Assembly (NCBI RefSeq): GCF_000025565.1
Contig: NC_014121.1
Coordinates: 2,170,001-2,234,000, forward strand
DNA length: 64,000 nt
Direction of reading: 5' to 3'
From: Enterobacter cloacae subsp. cloacae ATCC 13047
Lineage (GTDB): Bacteria > Pseudomonadota > Gammaproteobacteria > Enterobacterales > Enterobacteriaceae
Shown: positions 48,128-56,969 of the stretch, one piece after another
Numbering within the stretch: the first letter of the stretch is position 1
Layout of the letters: the number at the start of each line of letters is the position of its first letter
Translations under genes and position numbers: made by a program
The notes under the pieces: generated by a model
The model's database searches: none
What the model saw: the letters and a program-made list of their open reading frames with translations, nothing else
What the model was told of the DNA's origin: nothing

Positions 48128-49246
48128 TTATATTCTGTTAAGCAAAATATTAAGCATGCGGCGTAATGGTTCCGCTGCCCCCCATAATAGTTGATCCCCA
48201 ACGGTCAATACCGAATAAACAGGTTCATTATTTAGCGCCATTTGTTTATAACGCCCTACGCCAACCTTAAGCGTGCCGCTAATATGTGCGGGAGTAAGCT
48301 GGCTGACGCTGGCCTCTTTATTATTAGGGACGTATTTTACCCAGGGGTGAGCGTCGCTTACCCTTTTAGCAAATTCAGCTTCATCCACTTCGCGTTTGAG
48401 TTTCATTGTAATGGCCGCACTATGGCACCTGATTACACCAACACGAATGCACAGACCATTAACCGGGATGGTGCCTTTTTTCAGGCCAAGGATTTTATTT
48501 GTTTCTGCTTCACCCTTCCACTCTTCGCGGCTATTGCCATCTCCCAGGTCGCTATCAATCCAGGGAATGATGCTCCCCATCAGCGGCGCGCCAAAATTCT
48601 CAACAGGCAAGTCACTGCTGTTAATCAGTTCGCTGACTTTATTGACCAGAGGAAGCACCGAGCCTGCGTTTTCCAGCTCATCGGGGGTTAAGTTTCGGGT
48701 GACAAATGCACTTTGGGCGATCAACTCGCGGACATGCTTTGCACCCGCCCCCGAAGCTGACTGATAGGTCATCACGCTCATCCATTCAATGAGATCGGCC
48801 TTGATCAAACCGGCGAGCCCCATCAGGCTTAAGGTGATTGAACAGTTTCCGCCTACAAAAAGTTTACCGCCCTTTTTGATGGAATCATCGATATTTTCAC
48901 GGTTCACAGGATCCAGGATGATACAGGCTCTTTCGTCCATTCGCAGCGCTGATGCGGCATCGATCCAGTAACCTTCCCAACCATGATCAATTAATGATTG
49001 ATACATCGATTTTGTATATTCACCGCCCTGGCAGGTAATGATGATATCCATTTCCGCCAGCGCATCCAGGGAATACGCATCTTTAAGTACCGAACGGACA
49101 CCATTAATGACAGGCCCAGGTGCCCCAACAGAAGACGTACTAAAAAAACTGGCTGCAATATCATTAAAATCATTTTCTTCGAGCATGCGTTGCAGCAATA
49201 CTGACCCAACCATACCGCGCCAACCAACAATGCCAACCTGCTTCAC
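48128..49246 (-). CDS. aspartate-semialdehyde dehydrogenase paralogue
   Basis: The 372-aa enzyme would reduce aspartyl-phosphate to aspartate semialdehyde (lysine/threonine/methionine and peptidoglycan routes). The NADP loop is GWRGMVGSVLLQRM, the nucleophile is Cys135 in GGNCSIT, and the catalytic histidine is in RVGVIRCHSAA; EEWKGEAETNKIL and TVGDQLLWGAAEPLRRML match E. coli Asd. Overall it seems far more divergent from E. coli Asd than core genes here are from theirs. The usual enterobacterial asd lies by the glycogen genes, not beside dcp. It is therefore probably a second, acquired or specialised copy, and I give no symbol. It lies alone, with AT-rich flanks. Confidence 0.88.
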   Translation of the reverse strand: MKQVGIVGWRGMVGSVLLQRMLEENDFNDIAASFFSTSSVGAPGPVINGVRSVLKDAYSLDALAEMDIIITCQGGEYTKSMYQSLIDHGWEGYWIDAASALRMDERACIILDPVNRENIDDSIKKGGKLFVGGNCSITLSLMGLAGLIKADLIEWMSVMTYQSASGAGAKHVRELIAQSAFVTRNLTPDELENAGSVLPLVNKVSELINSSDLPVENFGAPLMGSIIPWIDSDLGDGNSREEWKGEAETNKILGLKKGTIPVNGLCIRVGVIRCHSAAITMKLKREVDEAEFAKRVSDAHPWVKYVPNNKEASVSQLTPAHISGTLKVGVGRYKQMALNNEPVYSVLTVGDQLLWGAAEPLRRMLNILLNRI

Positions 49247-49465
49247 GGGTTTACCTCAATGACGTTATAAAAGTGTTAAGAGAGGTAAAGTTTATAACCC
49301 GTTAAATCCCGCGCGTCATTCTTTATTTTACTCGTTTTTGCAATAATAAGAATGTTTAATAAGGGGTTAGCGAAACTGATGAATATTGTGTTTGTGTTCA
49401 CGTCTACAGAATATAAGGATTCATATGAGGAAAAAATGAGAGGTATTCTGAAGAGTAAAACTGGA

Positions 49466-49490
49466 CAAAAAAACCGGGCTTCCGCCCGGT
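49466..49490 (-). terminator. dcp terminator
   Basis: ACCGGGC (49473-49479), loop TTCC and GCCCGGT (49484-49490), read on the minus strand, run into seven T residues. It stands 22 bp after the dcp stop. Confidence 0.9.
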
Positions 49491-49512
49491 CCTGTTTAAG
49501 CCAAAATTGACG

Positions 49513-51546
49513 CTACTCGCTCAGCCCGCGATTCTCCAGCATAGGCTCAATCTTCGGATCGTGCCCGCGCCAGTTTCGGAACAGTTCTGCTAAATCCGTG
49601 CTGTTCCCGCGCGACAGAATCGCCTCACGGAATTTTTGCCCATTCTCGCGGGTTAAACCGCCCTGCTCGACAAACCACTGATAGCCATCGTCCGCCAGCA
49701 TCTGCGTCCACAGGTAGGCGTAATAACCTGCCGCATAGCCGCCGCCGAAAATATGCGCGAAGTAGCTGCTGCGATAACGTGGCGGTACGGCGGGCAGATC
49801 CAGCCCCTCTTTTTCCAACGCTGCTTTTTCAAATTCCTCTACGCTCGAAACGGCCTCACGAATGCCGTGCCAGTTCATGTCCAGCAGCGCGGCGCTGAGC
49901 GTTTCCGTCATGTCATAGCCTTTGTTGAAATGCGTTGCGTTGAGCATGCTTTCGCGCAGCGCGTCCGGCATCGGTTCGCCGGTCTCGTAATGGCGGGCAT
50001 AGTGGGTAAATACCTGCGGGTGGCTGGCCCAGTGCTCATTGATTTGCGACGGGAACTCAACAAAATCACGCGGGGTATTGGTCCCGGACAGCGTGGCGTA
50101 GCGCTGACTGGCAAACAGGCCGTGCAGCGTATGACCAAATTCGTGGAACAGGGTTATTACATCATCCCAGGAGAGCAGCGCGGCGCCTCCGTGGCTGGGT
50201 TTTTGATAGTTACACACGTTGTAGATAACCGGACGGGAGGCAAATTCATATGATTGCTCGACGAAATTCCCCATCCACGCTCCGCCCTGTTTGGAATCGC
50301 GGGCGAAGAAATCGCCGTAGAACAGCGCCATGCCTTCTCCGGTGTGGTCGAAAATTTCCCACACCCGGACGTCCGGGTGATACACCGGAATATCGAAGCG
50401 CTCGACGAAGCGGATGCCAAACAGCTGGCTGGCCGTCCAGAATACGCCATCATGCAGTACGTTATTGAGCGCAAAATACGGCTTAATTTGCGACTCATCC
50501 AGGGCATATTTCGCCTGACGCACACGCTCGGCATAAAAGGCCCAGTCCCAGGCCTGCACGGTGAAGCCGCCCTGCTCATCATCAATGACTTTCTGGATAT
50601 CGGCCTGTTCCTGCACCGCACGGGTGCGCGCCGCAGGGACAATTCCACGCATAAAGGTCAGTGCGGCCTCCGGCGTTTTTGCCATCTGGTCGGCGATGCT
50701 CCAGCTCGCAAAGTCGTCAAAGCCCAAAAGCTGCGCCTGGCGTGCACGCAATGCCGTGAGACGAAGGATCAACTCGCGGGTATCATTTTCATCGCCTTTC
50801 TGCGTACGCAGCCAGCCTGCGTTGAACAGGTTTTCACGGGTCTGTCGATTGCGAAGCAGTGAAAGCGCAGGTTGTTGGGTGGTGTTCAGGAGGGGGATTA
50901 GCCAGCGATCCTTCAGCCCTTTATCGGCGGCGGCCTGAGCAGCCGTGGCGATCTCCTCTGCGCTTAACCCCTCAAGCTGGTGAACATAATCCACCACCAG
51001 CCCGCCCGCCTTATCTGCGGCCAGCAGTCGCTGGTTGAACTGGCTGATCAGTGAGGCGACTTGCGTGTTCAGGTCTTTCAGTTCAGCTTTTTCAGCGTCG
51101 TTCAGTCGCGCCCCGGCCAGCACGAAGCGCTGGTGCGTCACCTCGACCAGTCGGCGGGACTCAGCATCCAGCGCCTCACGATCCTGCCAGACGCTCTCCA
51201 CGCGGGAAAATAACGTGTCGTTGAGCCAGATATCATTGGCCAACGCGGCCAGCTCGGTTGAGAGCTGTTCTTCCAGCTCCTGTAAGCGGGCATTGGTGTG
51301 CGCCGACGTCATGGCAAAGAAAATACTGCTGACGCGCGCGAGCATGGCACCGCTTTTCTCCAGCGCCAGTACCGTATTATCGAAATCGGGTGCTGCCGTT
51401 TGCGCGACGATGGCGTCAATATCTGCCCGCTTCTGGCGTATGGCCTCATCAAATGCCGGGCGATAGTGGCTGTCGTTGATTTCATCAAAACGCGGGGCCT
51501 GATAAGGCAGCAGGCTAATGTCAAAAAAAGGGTTACGGGTTGACAT
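49513..51546 (-). CDS. dcp: Dcp, dipeptidyl carboxypeptidase II
   Basis: This 677-aa zinc metallopeptidase of family M3 releases C-terminal dipeptides. The motif HEFGHTLHGLF gives the two zinc histidines and catalytic Glu, and the third ligand lies about 25 residues on (FVEFPSQINEHW). FNKGYDMTETLSAALLDMNWH and GGGYAAGYYAYLWTQMLADDGY are typical. E. coli Dcp has 681 residues. It is divergent from ydfG, as in E. coli. Confidence 0.95.
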   Translation of the reverse strand: MSTRNPFFDISLLPYQAPRFDEINDSHYRPAFDEAIRQKRADIDAIVAQTAAPDFDNTVLALEKSGAMLARVSSIFFAMTSAHTNARLQELEEQLSTELAALANDIWLNDTLFSRVESVWQDREALDAESRRLVEVTHQRFVLAGARLNDAEKAELKDLNTQVASLISQFNQRLLAADKAGGLVVDYVHQLEGLSAEEIATAAQAAADKGLKDRWLIPLLNTTQQPALSLLRNRQTRENLFNAGWLRTQKGDENDTRELILRLTALRARQAQLLGFDDFASWSIADQMAKTPEAALTFMRGIVPAARTRAVQEQADIQKVIDDEQGGFTVQAWDWAFYAERVRQAKYALDESQIKPYFALNNVLHDGVFWTASQLFGIRFVERFDIPVYHPDVRVWEIFDHTGEGMALFYGDFFARDSKQGGAWMGNFVEQSYEFASRPVIYNVCNYQKPSHGGAALLSWDDVITLFHEFGHTLHGLFASQRYATLSGTNTPRDFVEFPSQINEHWASHPQVFTHYARHYETGEPMPDALRESMLNATHFNKGYDMTETLSAALLDMNWHGIREAVSSVEEFEKAALEKEGLDLPAVPPRYRSSYFAHIFGGGYAAGYYAYLWTQMLADDGYQWFVEQGGLTRENGQKFREAILSRGNSTDLAELFRNWRGHDPKIEPMLENRGLSE

Positions 51547-51689
51547 CTTTTACTCCTGATAACGGTTAACTTTCCCAGAGTAGGCCAGGCCGCCATTGAC
51601 CGCAATGCGGTCATACAAATGATGCCTTAACGCACCCTCTCAGGGCGTGCTATGTTAGTACAACACAAAAAGCGTTGAGGAACAGTGAG

Positions 51690-52436
51690 ATGATTATTTT
51701 AGTTACCGGGGCAACGGCAGGTTTTGGTGAATGCATCACGCGTCGCTTCGTCGCCAACGGCCACAAGGTGATTGCCACCGGCCGCCGTCAGGAGCGTCTG
51801 CAGGAGCTGAAAGAAGAGTTGGGTGACAATATCCTGACCGCGCAGCTTGATGTGCGCAACCGCGCCGCCATTGAAGAGATGATTGCCAACCTCCCCGCGC
51901 AGTGGCGTGCCATTGACGTGCTGGTCAACAACGCCGGTCTGGCGCTGGGTATGGAGCCTGCGCACAAAGCCAGCGTGGAAGACTGGGAAAACATGATCGA
52001 CACCAACAACAAAGGGCTGGTGTATATGACCCGTGCCGTGCTGCCAGGCATGGTGGAGCGCAATCGCGGCCACATTATCAATATCGGCTCGACCGCCGGA
52101 AGCTGGCCGTATGCGGGCGGCAACGTCTATGGTGCGACAAAAGCGTTCGTGCGTCAGTTCAGCCTGAACCTGCGTACCGATCTGCACGGCACCGCCATTC
52201 GCGTCACGGATATCGAGCCGGGCCTGGTGGGCGGTACCGAGTTCTCCAACGTGCGTTTCAAAGGCGATGACGCGAAAGCAGATAAAACCTACGAAAATGC
52301 CAACGCGCTGACGCCGGGAGATGTCACTGAAGCGGTCTGGTGGGTCGCGACGTTGCCAAACCACGTCAATATTAACACCGTAGAGATGATGCCTGTCAGC
52401 CAGAGCTTTGCCGGACTTAACGTCCATCGAGGCTGA
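51690..52436 (+). CDS. ydfG: YdfG, NADP-dependent 3-hydroxy acid / serine dehydrogenase
   Basis: The 248-aa SDR enzyme oxidises L-allo-threonine, serine and 3-hydroxy acids and reduces malonic semialdehyde in E. coli. TGATAGFGECITRRF is the dinucleotide loop, NNAGLALG follows, and the catalytic Tyr/Lys are in YGATKAFVRQ. The start at 51690 follows GAGGAA and matches the E. coli length; an in-frame ATG at 51675 is unlikely. Confidence 0.96.
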   Translation: MIILVTGATAGFGECITRRFVANGHKVIATGRRQERLQELKEELGDNILTAQLDVRNRAAIEEMIANLPAQWRAIDVLVNNAGLALGMEPAHKASVEDWENMIDTNNKGLVYMTRAVLPGMVERNRGHIINIGSTAGSWPYAGGNVYGATKAFVRQFSLNLRTDLHGTAIRVTDIEPGLVGGTEFSNVRFKGDDAKADKTYENANALTPGDVTEAVWWVATLPNHVNINTVEMMPVSQSFAGLNVHRG

Positions 52437-52446
52437 CTCTGCCCTT

Positions 52447-52464
52447 CCCGGCCTGCGGGCCGGG
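52447..52464 (+). terminator. GC-rich hairpin after ydfG
   Basis: CCCGGCC (52447-52453), loop TGCG and GGCCGGG (52458-52464) lie 10 bp after the ydfG stop. The downstream T content is low, so termination may be partial. Confidence 0.55.
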
Positions 52465-52476
52465 TCTGTATCAGGG

Positions 52477-52494
52477 TATAAAAGAATGGTAGTA
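52477..52494 (+). promoter_or_regulatory. candidate RspR operator upstream of rspR
   Basis: TATA-N5-ATGGTAGTA (52477-52480, 52486-52494) lies 33 bp before the rspR start. The same arrangement occurs upstream of rspA at 63700-63717 on the minus strand. E. coli RspR (YdfH) represses rspA, so a shared operator with autoregulation is likely. Inference from two matching sites. Confidence 0.5.
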
Positions 52495-52527
52495 TGTTCA
52501 GGCTAACTCTCTGAGAAATGACAACTC

Positions 52528-53214
52528 ATGGCCGCTGAATCGCAACTCAATCCCACCCAGCCCGTTAACCAGCAAATCTATCGCATATTACGACGTGATA
52601 TTGTGCATTGCCTGATCCCGCCTGGTACCCCGCTTTCAGAAAAAGAGGTATCCGTGCGTTTTGACGTTTCCCGTCAGCCCGTACGTGAGGCGTTTATCAA
52701 GCTTGCTGAAAACGGCCTGATTCAGATCCGCCCGCAGCGCGGCAGCTATGTGAATAAAATATCGCTTTCTCAGGTCCGTAACGGCTGTTTTGTCCGTCAG
52801 GCCATTGAGTGCGCGGTGGCCCGGCGTGCGGCCACGCTGATGAATGACAACCAGTGTTACTGGCTGGAGCAAAACCTGCATCAGCAGCGTATTGCCATCG
52901 ACCGCAAACAGCTTAACGACTTCTTTCAGCTCGATGATGAGTTTCACCAGAAGCTGGCGCAAATTGCCGATTGTCAGCTGGCCTGGGATACCATTGAAAA
53001 CATTAAAGCCACGATCGACCGTGTGCGGTATATGAGCCTCGACCACGTCTCGCCACCGGAAATGTTGCTTCGACAGCATTATGATATTTTCAGCGCGCTG
53101 GAAAAACGCGACCCTGACGGTGTGGAAAAAGCGATGACCGTCCATCTGCAGGAGATCAGCGAATCCGTGCAGCTTATTCGGCAGGAAAACAGCGAGTGGT
53201 TTAGCGAAGATTAA
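52528..53214 (+). CDS. rspR: RspR (YdfH), GntR/FadR-type repressor of rspAB
   Basis: The 228-aa regulator has an N-terminal winged helix ([41 protein letters not shown]) and an FCD ligand domain ([16 protein letters not shown]...[16 protein letters not shown]). Ligands of this family are often sugar acids. Length equals E. coli YdfH (228). It lies between ydfG and the broken uspG. Its probable target operon is 9-11 kb away at the right of the window. Confidence 0.93.
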   Translation: MAAESQLNPTQPVNQQIYRILRRDIVHCLIPPGTPLSEKEVSVRFDVSRQPVREAFIKLAENGLIQIRPQRGSYVNKISLSQVRNGCFVRQAIECAVARRAATLMNDNQCYWLEQNLHQQRIAIDRKQLNDFFQLDDEFHQKLAQIADCQLAWDTIENIKATIDRVRYMSLDHVSPPEMLLRQHYDIFSALEKRDPDGVEKAMTVHLQEISESVQLIRQENSEWFSED

Positions 53215-53572
53215 ATTCACCGCACCCTTTCGGCGCGGCGGAGAGATTAGCGTACAACCAGGACCGGAATAGTGGCGTAGCGCAGGATAGATTCCGCATT
53301 TGAACCCAGCAGATGCGTGGTGATAGTCGGGTTTTTTGAACCGATAACAATCACGTCATATTCCCCTTCTTTGCTCATCCTGATAATTTCATCGCGCACG
53401 TTGCCGAAACGCACCTCACAATGAATGTCCTCCGGGGAGAGATCGAAGAGACGCGTTAACTCCTTCATCTTTTTGCTGGATTCCGCGGTCATATACTCTT
53501 CAAACTTCCTGATATCTGCATTGAATCCGCGCAGTAACGAGCGGCTGCTGTTGGGCAGAATGTTGACCAGGG

Positions 53573-54630
53573 GGCTTTGTTGAATAAATCGAACTTTTGC
53601 TGAGTTGAAGGATCAGATCACGTATCTTCCCGACAACGCAGACCGTTCCGTGGCAAAGCAAAAGTTCAAAATCACCAACTGGCCCACCTACAATAAAGCC
53701 CTCATCAACCGTGGCTCCATAACTTTCTGGCTGGATGATGAAGCTATTCAGGCCTGGTATGAGTCAGCAACACCTTCTTCACGAGGCAGACCTCAGCGCT
53801 ATTCTGACCTTGCCATCACTACTGTGCTGGTCATTAAACGCGTATTCAGGCTGACCCTGCGGGCTGCGCAGGGCTTTATTGATTCCATTTTTTCTCTGAT
53901 GAACGTTCCGCTACGCTGCCCGGATTTACAGCTGTGTCAGCAGGCGGGCAAAGTCGGTTAATGTCAGTTTCAAAACGCCCACCCGGGGTGAAATCGCACA
54001 CCTGGTAATTGATTCCACCGGGCTGAAGGTCTTCGGTGAAGGCGAGTGGAAAGTCAAAAAGCATGGCCAGGAACGCCGCCGTATCTGGCGTAAGCTGCAT
54101 CTCGCCGTTGACAGTAAAACACATGAAATCATCTGCGCTGACCTGTCGCTGAACAACGTTACGGACTCAGAGGCCTTCCCCGGGTTAATCCGGCAAACCC
54201 ACCGGAAAATCAGGTCAGCCGCCGCCGATGGCGCTTACGATACCCGGCTATGTCACGATGAACTGCGGCGTAAGAAAATCAGCGCGCTTATCCCTCCCCG
54301 AAAAGGTGCGGGTTACTGGCCCGGTGAATATGCAGACCGTAACCGTGCAGTGGCTAATCAGCGAATGACCGGGAGTAATGCGCGGTGGAAATGGACAACA
54401 GATTACAACCGTCGCTCGATAGCGGAAACGGCGATGTACCGGGTAAAACAGCTGTTCGGGGGTTCACTGACGCTGCGTGACTACGATGGTCAGGTTGCGG
54501 AGGCTATGGCCCTGGTACGAGCGCTGAACAAAATGACGAAAGCAGGTATACCTGAAAGCGTGCGTATTGCCTGAAAACACAACCCGCTACGGGGGAGACT
54601 TACCCGAAATCTGATTTATTCAACAAAGCC
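53573..54630 (+). mobile_element. IS903 (IS5 family), 1058 bp
   Basis: Perfect 18-bp terminal inverted repeats, GGCTTTGTTGAATAAATC, lie at both ends. The 9-bp target duplication TGACCAGGG (53564-53572 and 54631-54639) is exact. The length is one more than the 1057 bp of IS903, explained by a single extra T in the transposase gene. It splits uspG. Confidence 0.96.
53650..54574 (+). pseudogene. IS903 transposase, frameshifted
   Basis: The usual start is the GTG at 53650 (VAKQKFKITNW), giving 307 aa when intact. One extra T in the run at 53925-53927 (GATTTAC for GATTAC) shifts the frame, and translation stops at 53961. The remaining frame continues correctly, from SVNVSFKTPTRGEIAHLVIDSTGLKV to ETAMYRVKQLFGGSLTLRDYDGQVAEAMA and the stop at 54574. 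Without that base the DDE transposase would be complete, so the element is either inactive or mis-sequenced at one base. Confidence 0.93.
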
Positions 54631-54925
54631 TGACCAGGGTTATCGATGCACCTTCAGCCTTCGCCAGGTTAGCCGCGTGCCGCACCGCTTTATCGCTTAA
54701 ATTCATTTCAAACACATCAACAGGCATCAAGATTTTCTTATACATAAGCCTGACTCCTTATTTCCAGGAAACGTTATTTACTGCATCCAGAGTGCCATCA
54801 GGAATATAAACCAGACTTAAACGCTCACCCGTTGAAATTATCAATTAAAGAAAATAACTGTCCGCTTTGTAAATTACCGTCGTGAACCGTCATCGCCCTG
54901 CCGAAATGAAGAAAAAAGTGTGAGT

Positions 54926-54939
54926 TTGATCAAAAACAA
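54926..54939 (+). promoter_or_regulatory. FNR-like box upstream of ydfZ
   Basis: TTGAT-CAAA-AACAA matches the FNR consensus TTGAT-N4-ATCAA at nine of ten conserved positions, 95 bp before the ydfZ start. ydfZ is a strongly FNR-activated gene in E. coli, which supports the call. Confidence 0.65.
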
Positions 54940-55034
54940 AAAAATGATGTCCAGAGAGGCGTATTTATAGTGCCTCGTGGACGGCACAACCTGAAATAGC
55001 GCCGTAACGGATGTGTTAGCGAGGAGAAAATACC

Positions 55035-55238
55035 ATGATGACTTACGACCGTAACCGTAATGCAATTACCACCGGCAGCCGCGTAATGATTAACGGCACC
55101 GGGCATACCGGGGTAATTAAAGCGATCCACAGCGAGGGACTGGATGCCGCGCAGGTACGTCGCAGCAAAACGGTGGAAGTGGAAGGATGTGAAGGTAAGT
55201 TCGAACCGATTGAACTGATTCGCCTGGGTATGCACTAA
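55035..55238 (+). CDS. ydfZ: YdfZ, small FNR-regulated protein
   Basis: The 67-aa protein matches E. coli YdfZ along its length ([36 protein letters not shown]...[11 protein letters not shown]). YdfZ has been described as a selenium-binding protein. Here it has one cysteine (EGCEGKF) and no in-frame UGA, so it is not a coded selenoprotein. AGGAG sits upstream (tagcgaggagaa). It is expected to be induced without oxygen. Confidence 0.93.
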   Translation: MMTYDRNRNAITTGSRVMINGTGHTGVIKAIHSEGLDAAQVRRSKTVEVEGCEGKFEPIELIRLGMH

Positions 55239-55250
55239 CAGGTGCGACAT

Positions 55251-55274
55251 CATGCCGCCGCGAACGGCGGCATG
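55251..55274. terminator. hairpin between ydfZ and ydfI
   Basis: CATGCCGCCG (55251-55260), loop CGAA and CGGCGGCATG (55265-55274) form a perfect 10-bp stem with a stable tetraloop between convergent genes. Flanking T-runs are poor, but the position suggests a two-way transcript end. Confidence 0.7.
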
Positions 55275-55280
55275 ACTGAA

Positions 55281-56744
55281 TTACAGCTGTGCCGCGTACT
55301 GCGCAACTGTGGCTTTCGCGCCCTTTTGCAGAAGGGTCTGATACGCCGTCATGACCGCCTCCACAAAGCACGTGTCGTGCGGCAGTTCCTTACCGAAGAT
55401 GGCTTCAATGCCCAGCAGGGCTTTCACCCGACTTTCCCCTTCCGCGCTCCCGTTGACCGCTGCCTGAATCACCGCCAGCTGAGGATCGCTCACGTCGATG
55501 GCGTTCCCCTGTTCATCCACCCCGCCGACATAGCGCATCCAGCCCGCCACACCCAGCGCCAGCAGTGGGAAAGGTTTCTGATGCACCAGATGCCAGCGCA
55601 CGGAATCGAGCATACGCTGCGGAAGTTTCTGGCTGCCGTCCATCGCGATTTGCCAGGTCCGGTGGCGCAGGGCCGGGTTGCTGTAGCGCGCTATCAGCAG
55701 ATCGGCATAGTGGCCTAAATCAACCCCTTTTACTTTCAGCGTCGGCGCCTGCTCTTTCAGCATCAGCGCGTGGGCGGAACGACGGTAGTGTTCATCTTCC
55801 ATACAGTCGTTAATGTGCTGATAACCCGCCAGATAGCCAAGGTACGCCAGGAAAGAATGGCTGCCGTTGAGCATCCGCAGCTTCATCTCTTCAAACGGAA
55901 TAACGTCGGCCACCAGCTCCGCCCCCGCCTTTTCCCACTGCGGACGTCCGGCGACAAAGTTATCTTCAATCACCCACTGACGGAACGGCTCGCAGGCCAC
56001 GCCCGCCGGATCGCGTACGCCAGTAAGCTGTTCGATTTTATCCAGCGTTTCCGGCGTCACCGCAGGCACAATACGATCCACCATGGTTGACGGGAAGGTG
56101 ACGTTGGCCTCAATCCACGCGGCCAGCTCCGCGTCGACCGCGCGGGCATAGGCGCAGGTGACATTGCGCATAACGTGGCCGTTCTCCGGCATGTTGTCAC
56201 AGGACATAACGCTAAAGGCAGGCAGCCCCGCCGCTTTGCGTCGCGCCAGCGCTTCAACCACTACACCCGGTGCAGATTTGGGCTGATGCGGGTTTTGCAG
56301 GTCGGCCGCAATCAATGGGTGATCGAGCATCAGTTTGCCCGTGGCCGGTGAGTGGCAGTAGCCTTTTTCGGTAATGGTGAGCGACACAATCGCTACCTGC
56401 GGCTCACACATCGCCGCCAGTACGGCCTCCAGCCCGTCAACCTGCGCGTGCAGCGCATTTTTGACCACACCGACGACCCGTGATGTCCACGCGTCCGCCG
56501 ACATTTCGGCCACGGTATAGAGGTTATCCTGCGCGTTCAGATCGGCAATCTGCTGTTCGCCACCAATCAGGTTCACTTCTGTGTAACCCCAATCGCTGCC
56601 GTGTTCAGCGGCCAGAATATCGGCGTACACCGCCTGGTGTGCACGGTGGAACGCGCCAAACCCTAAATGAACAATGCGTGCCTGGAGGCTGCCGCGATCG
56701 TACTGAGGCAGCGTCGCTTTCGCCTGTAATAATCGGTTTTCCAT
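55281..56744 (-). CDS. ydfI: YdfI, D-mannonate oxidoreductase (fructuronate reductase family)
   Basis: The 487-aa polyol dehydrogenase interconverts D-fructuronate and D-mannonate with NAD(H). The N-terminal Rossmann region starts [18 protein letters not shown]. The catalytic lysine region is [13 protein letters not shown] (a family signature) followed by FAGRP-type [14 protein letters not shown] and [16 protein letters not shown]. The start at 56744 fits the E. coli length; 15 extra upstream codons are dismissed. It converges on ydfZ and has its own promoter region with a UxuR-like half palindrome. Confidence 0.94.
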   Translation of the reverse strand: MENRLLQAKATLPQYDRGSLQARIVHLGFGAFHRAHQAVYADILAAEHGSDWGYTEVNLIGGEQQIADLNAQDNLYTVAEMSADAWTSRVVGVVKNALHAQVDGLEAVLAAMCEPQVAIVSLTITEKGYCHSPATGKLMLDHPLIAADLQNPHQPKSAPGVVVEALARRKAAGLPAFSVMSCDNMPENGHVMRNVTCAYARAVDAELAAWIEANVTFPSTMVDRIVPAVTPETLDKIEQLTGVRDPAGVACEPFRQWVIEDNFVAGRPQWEKAGAELVADVIPFEEMKLRMLNGSHSFLAYLGYLAGYQHINDCMEDEHYRRSAHALMLKEQAPTLKVKGVDLGHYADLLIARYSNPALRHRTWQIAMDGSQKLPQRMLDSVRWHLVHQKPFPLLALGVAGWMRYVGGVDEQGNAIDVSDPQLAVIQAAVNGSAEGESRVKALLGIEAIFGKELPHDTCFVEAVMTAYQTLLQKGAKATVAQYAAQL

Positions 56745-56955
56745 GGTTGAGACTCGTTTAATTAAGGAAGCTGAGTTCTGCGACCGCACGTTGGCGCGCG
56801 GTCACGCATGTTGACTACACCAGCCAGAATGGCAGTAACCCCCCTGGTGCCTTGCCCACCACCATACGGGTTATGTTCAGCGGAACATTGATTTACATTA
56901 ACTTTGCGCCAACTGGTGTGATATCAAAATTAAGTTGTGTGACATCTTTCAAAAA

Positions 56956-56967
56956 GATATATACCAA
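56956..56967 (-). promoter_or_regulatory. possible UxuR/ExuR-like box upstream of ydfI
   Basis: The minus strand reads ATTGGTATATAT, close to the ATTGGTATACCAAT palindrome remembered for hexuronate regulators, but only the left arm is good. A degenerate ATGGTGGTG (56857-56865, minus) that resembles the RspR motif is also in this 225-bp region. Both are weak. Confidence 0.25.
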
Positions 56968-56969
56968 TG

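Larger units (their letters stand above)
53247..54745 (-). pseudogene. uspG: universal stress protein gene uspG interrupted by IS903
   Basis: Removing the IS (53573-54630) and one 9-bp repeat joins 54745-54631 to 53563-53247 in one frame of 143 codons. The rebuilt protein begins [20 protein letters not shown] and ends ITTHLLGSNAESILRYATIPVLVVR. It keeps the nucleotide-binding VIGSKNPTITTHLLGSNAESI loop and closely resembles E. coli UspG (142 aa). As it stands, the 5' piece encodes only about 38 residues before the IS; the 3' piece (start-like ATG at 53492) lacks the first strands. Function is almost certainly lost. In E. coli K-12, uspG is elsewhere, so this may be a second copy. Confidence 0.92.

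Noticed and set aside
55035..55238. ydfZ as a selenoprotein gene
   Set aside because: It has no in-frame UGA; the 67 codons are all sense codons.
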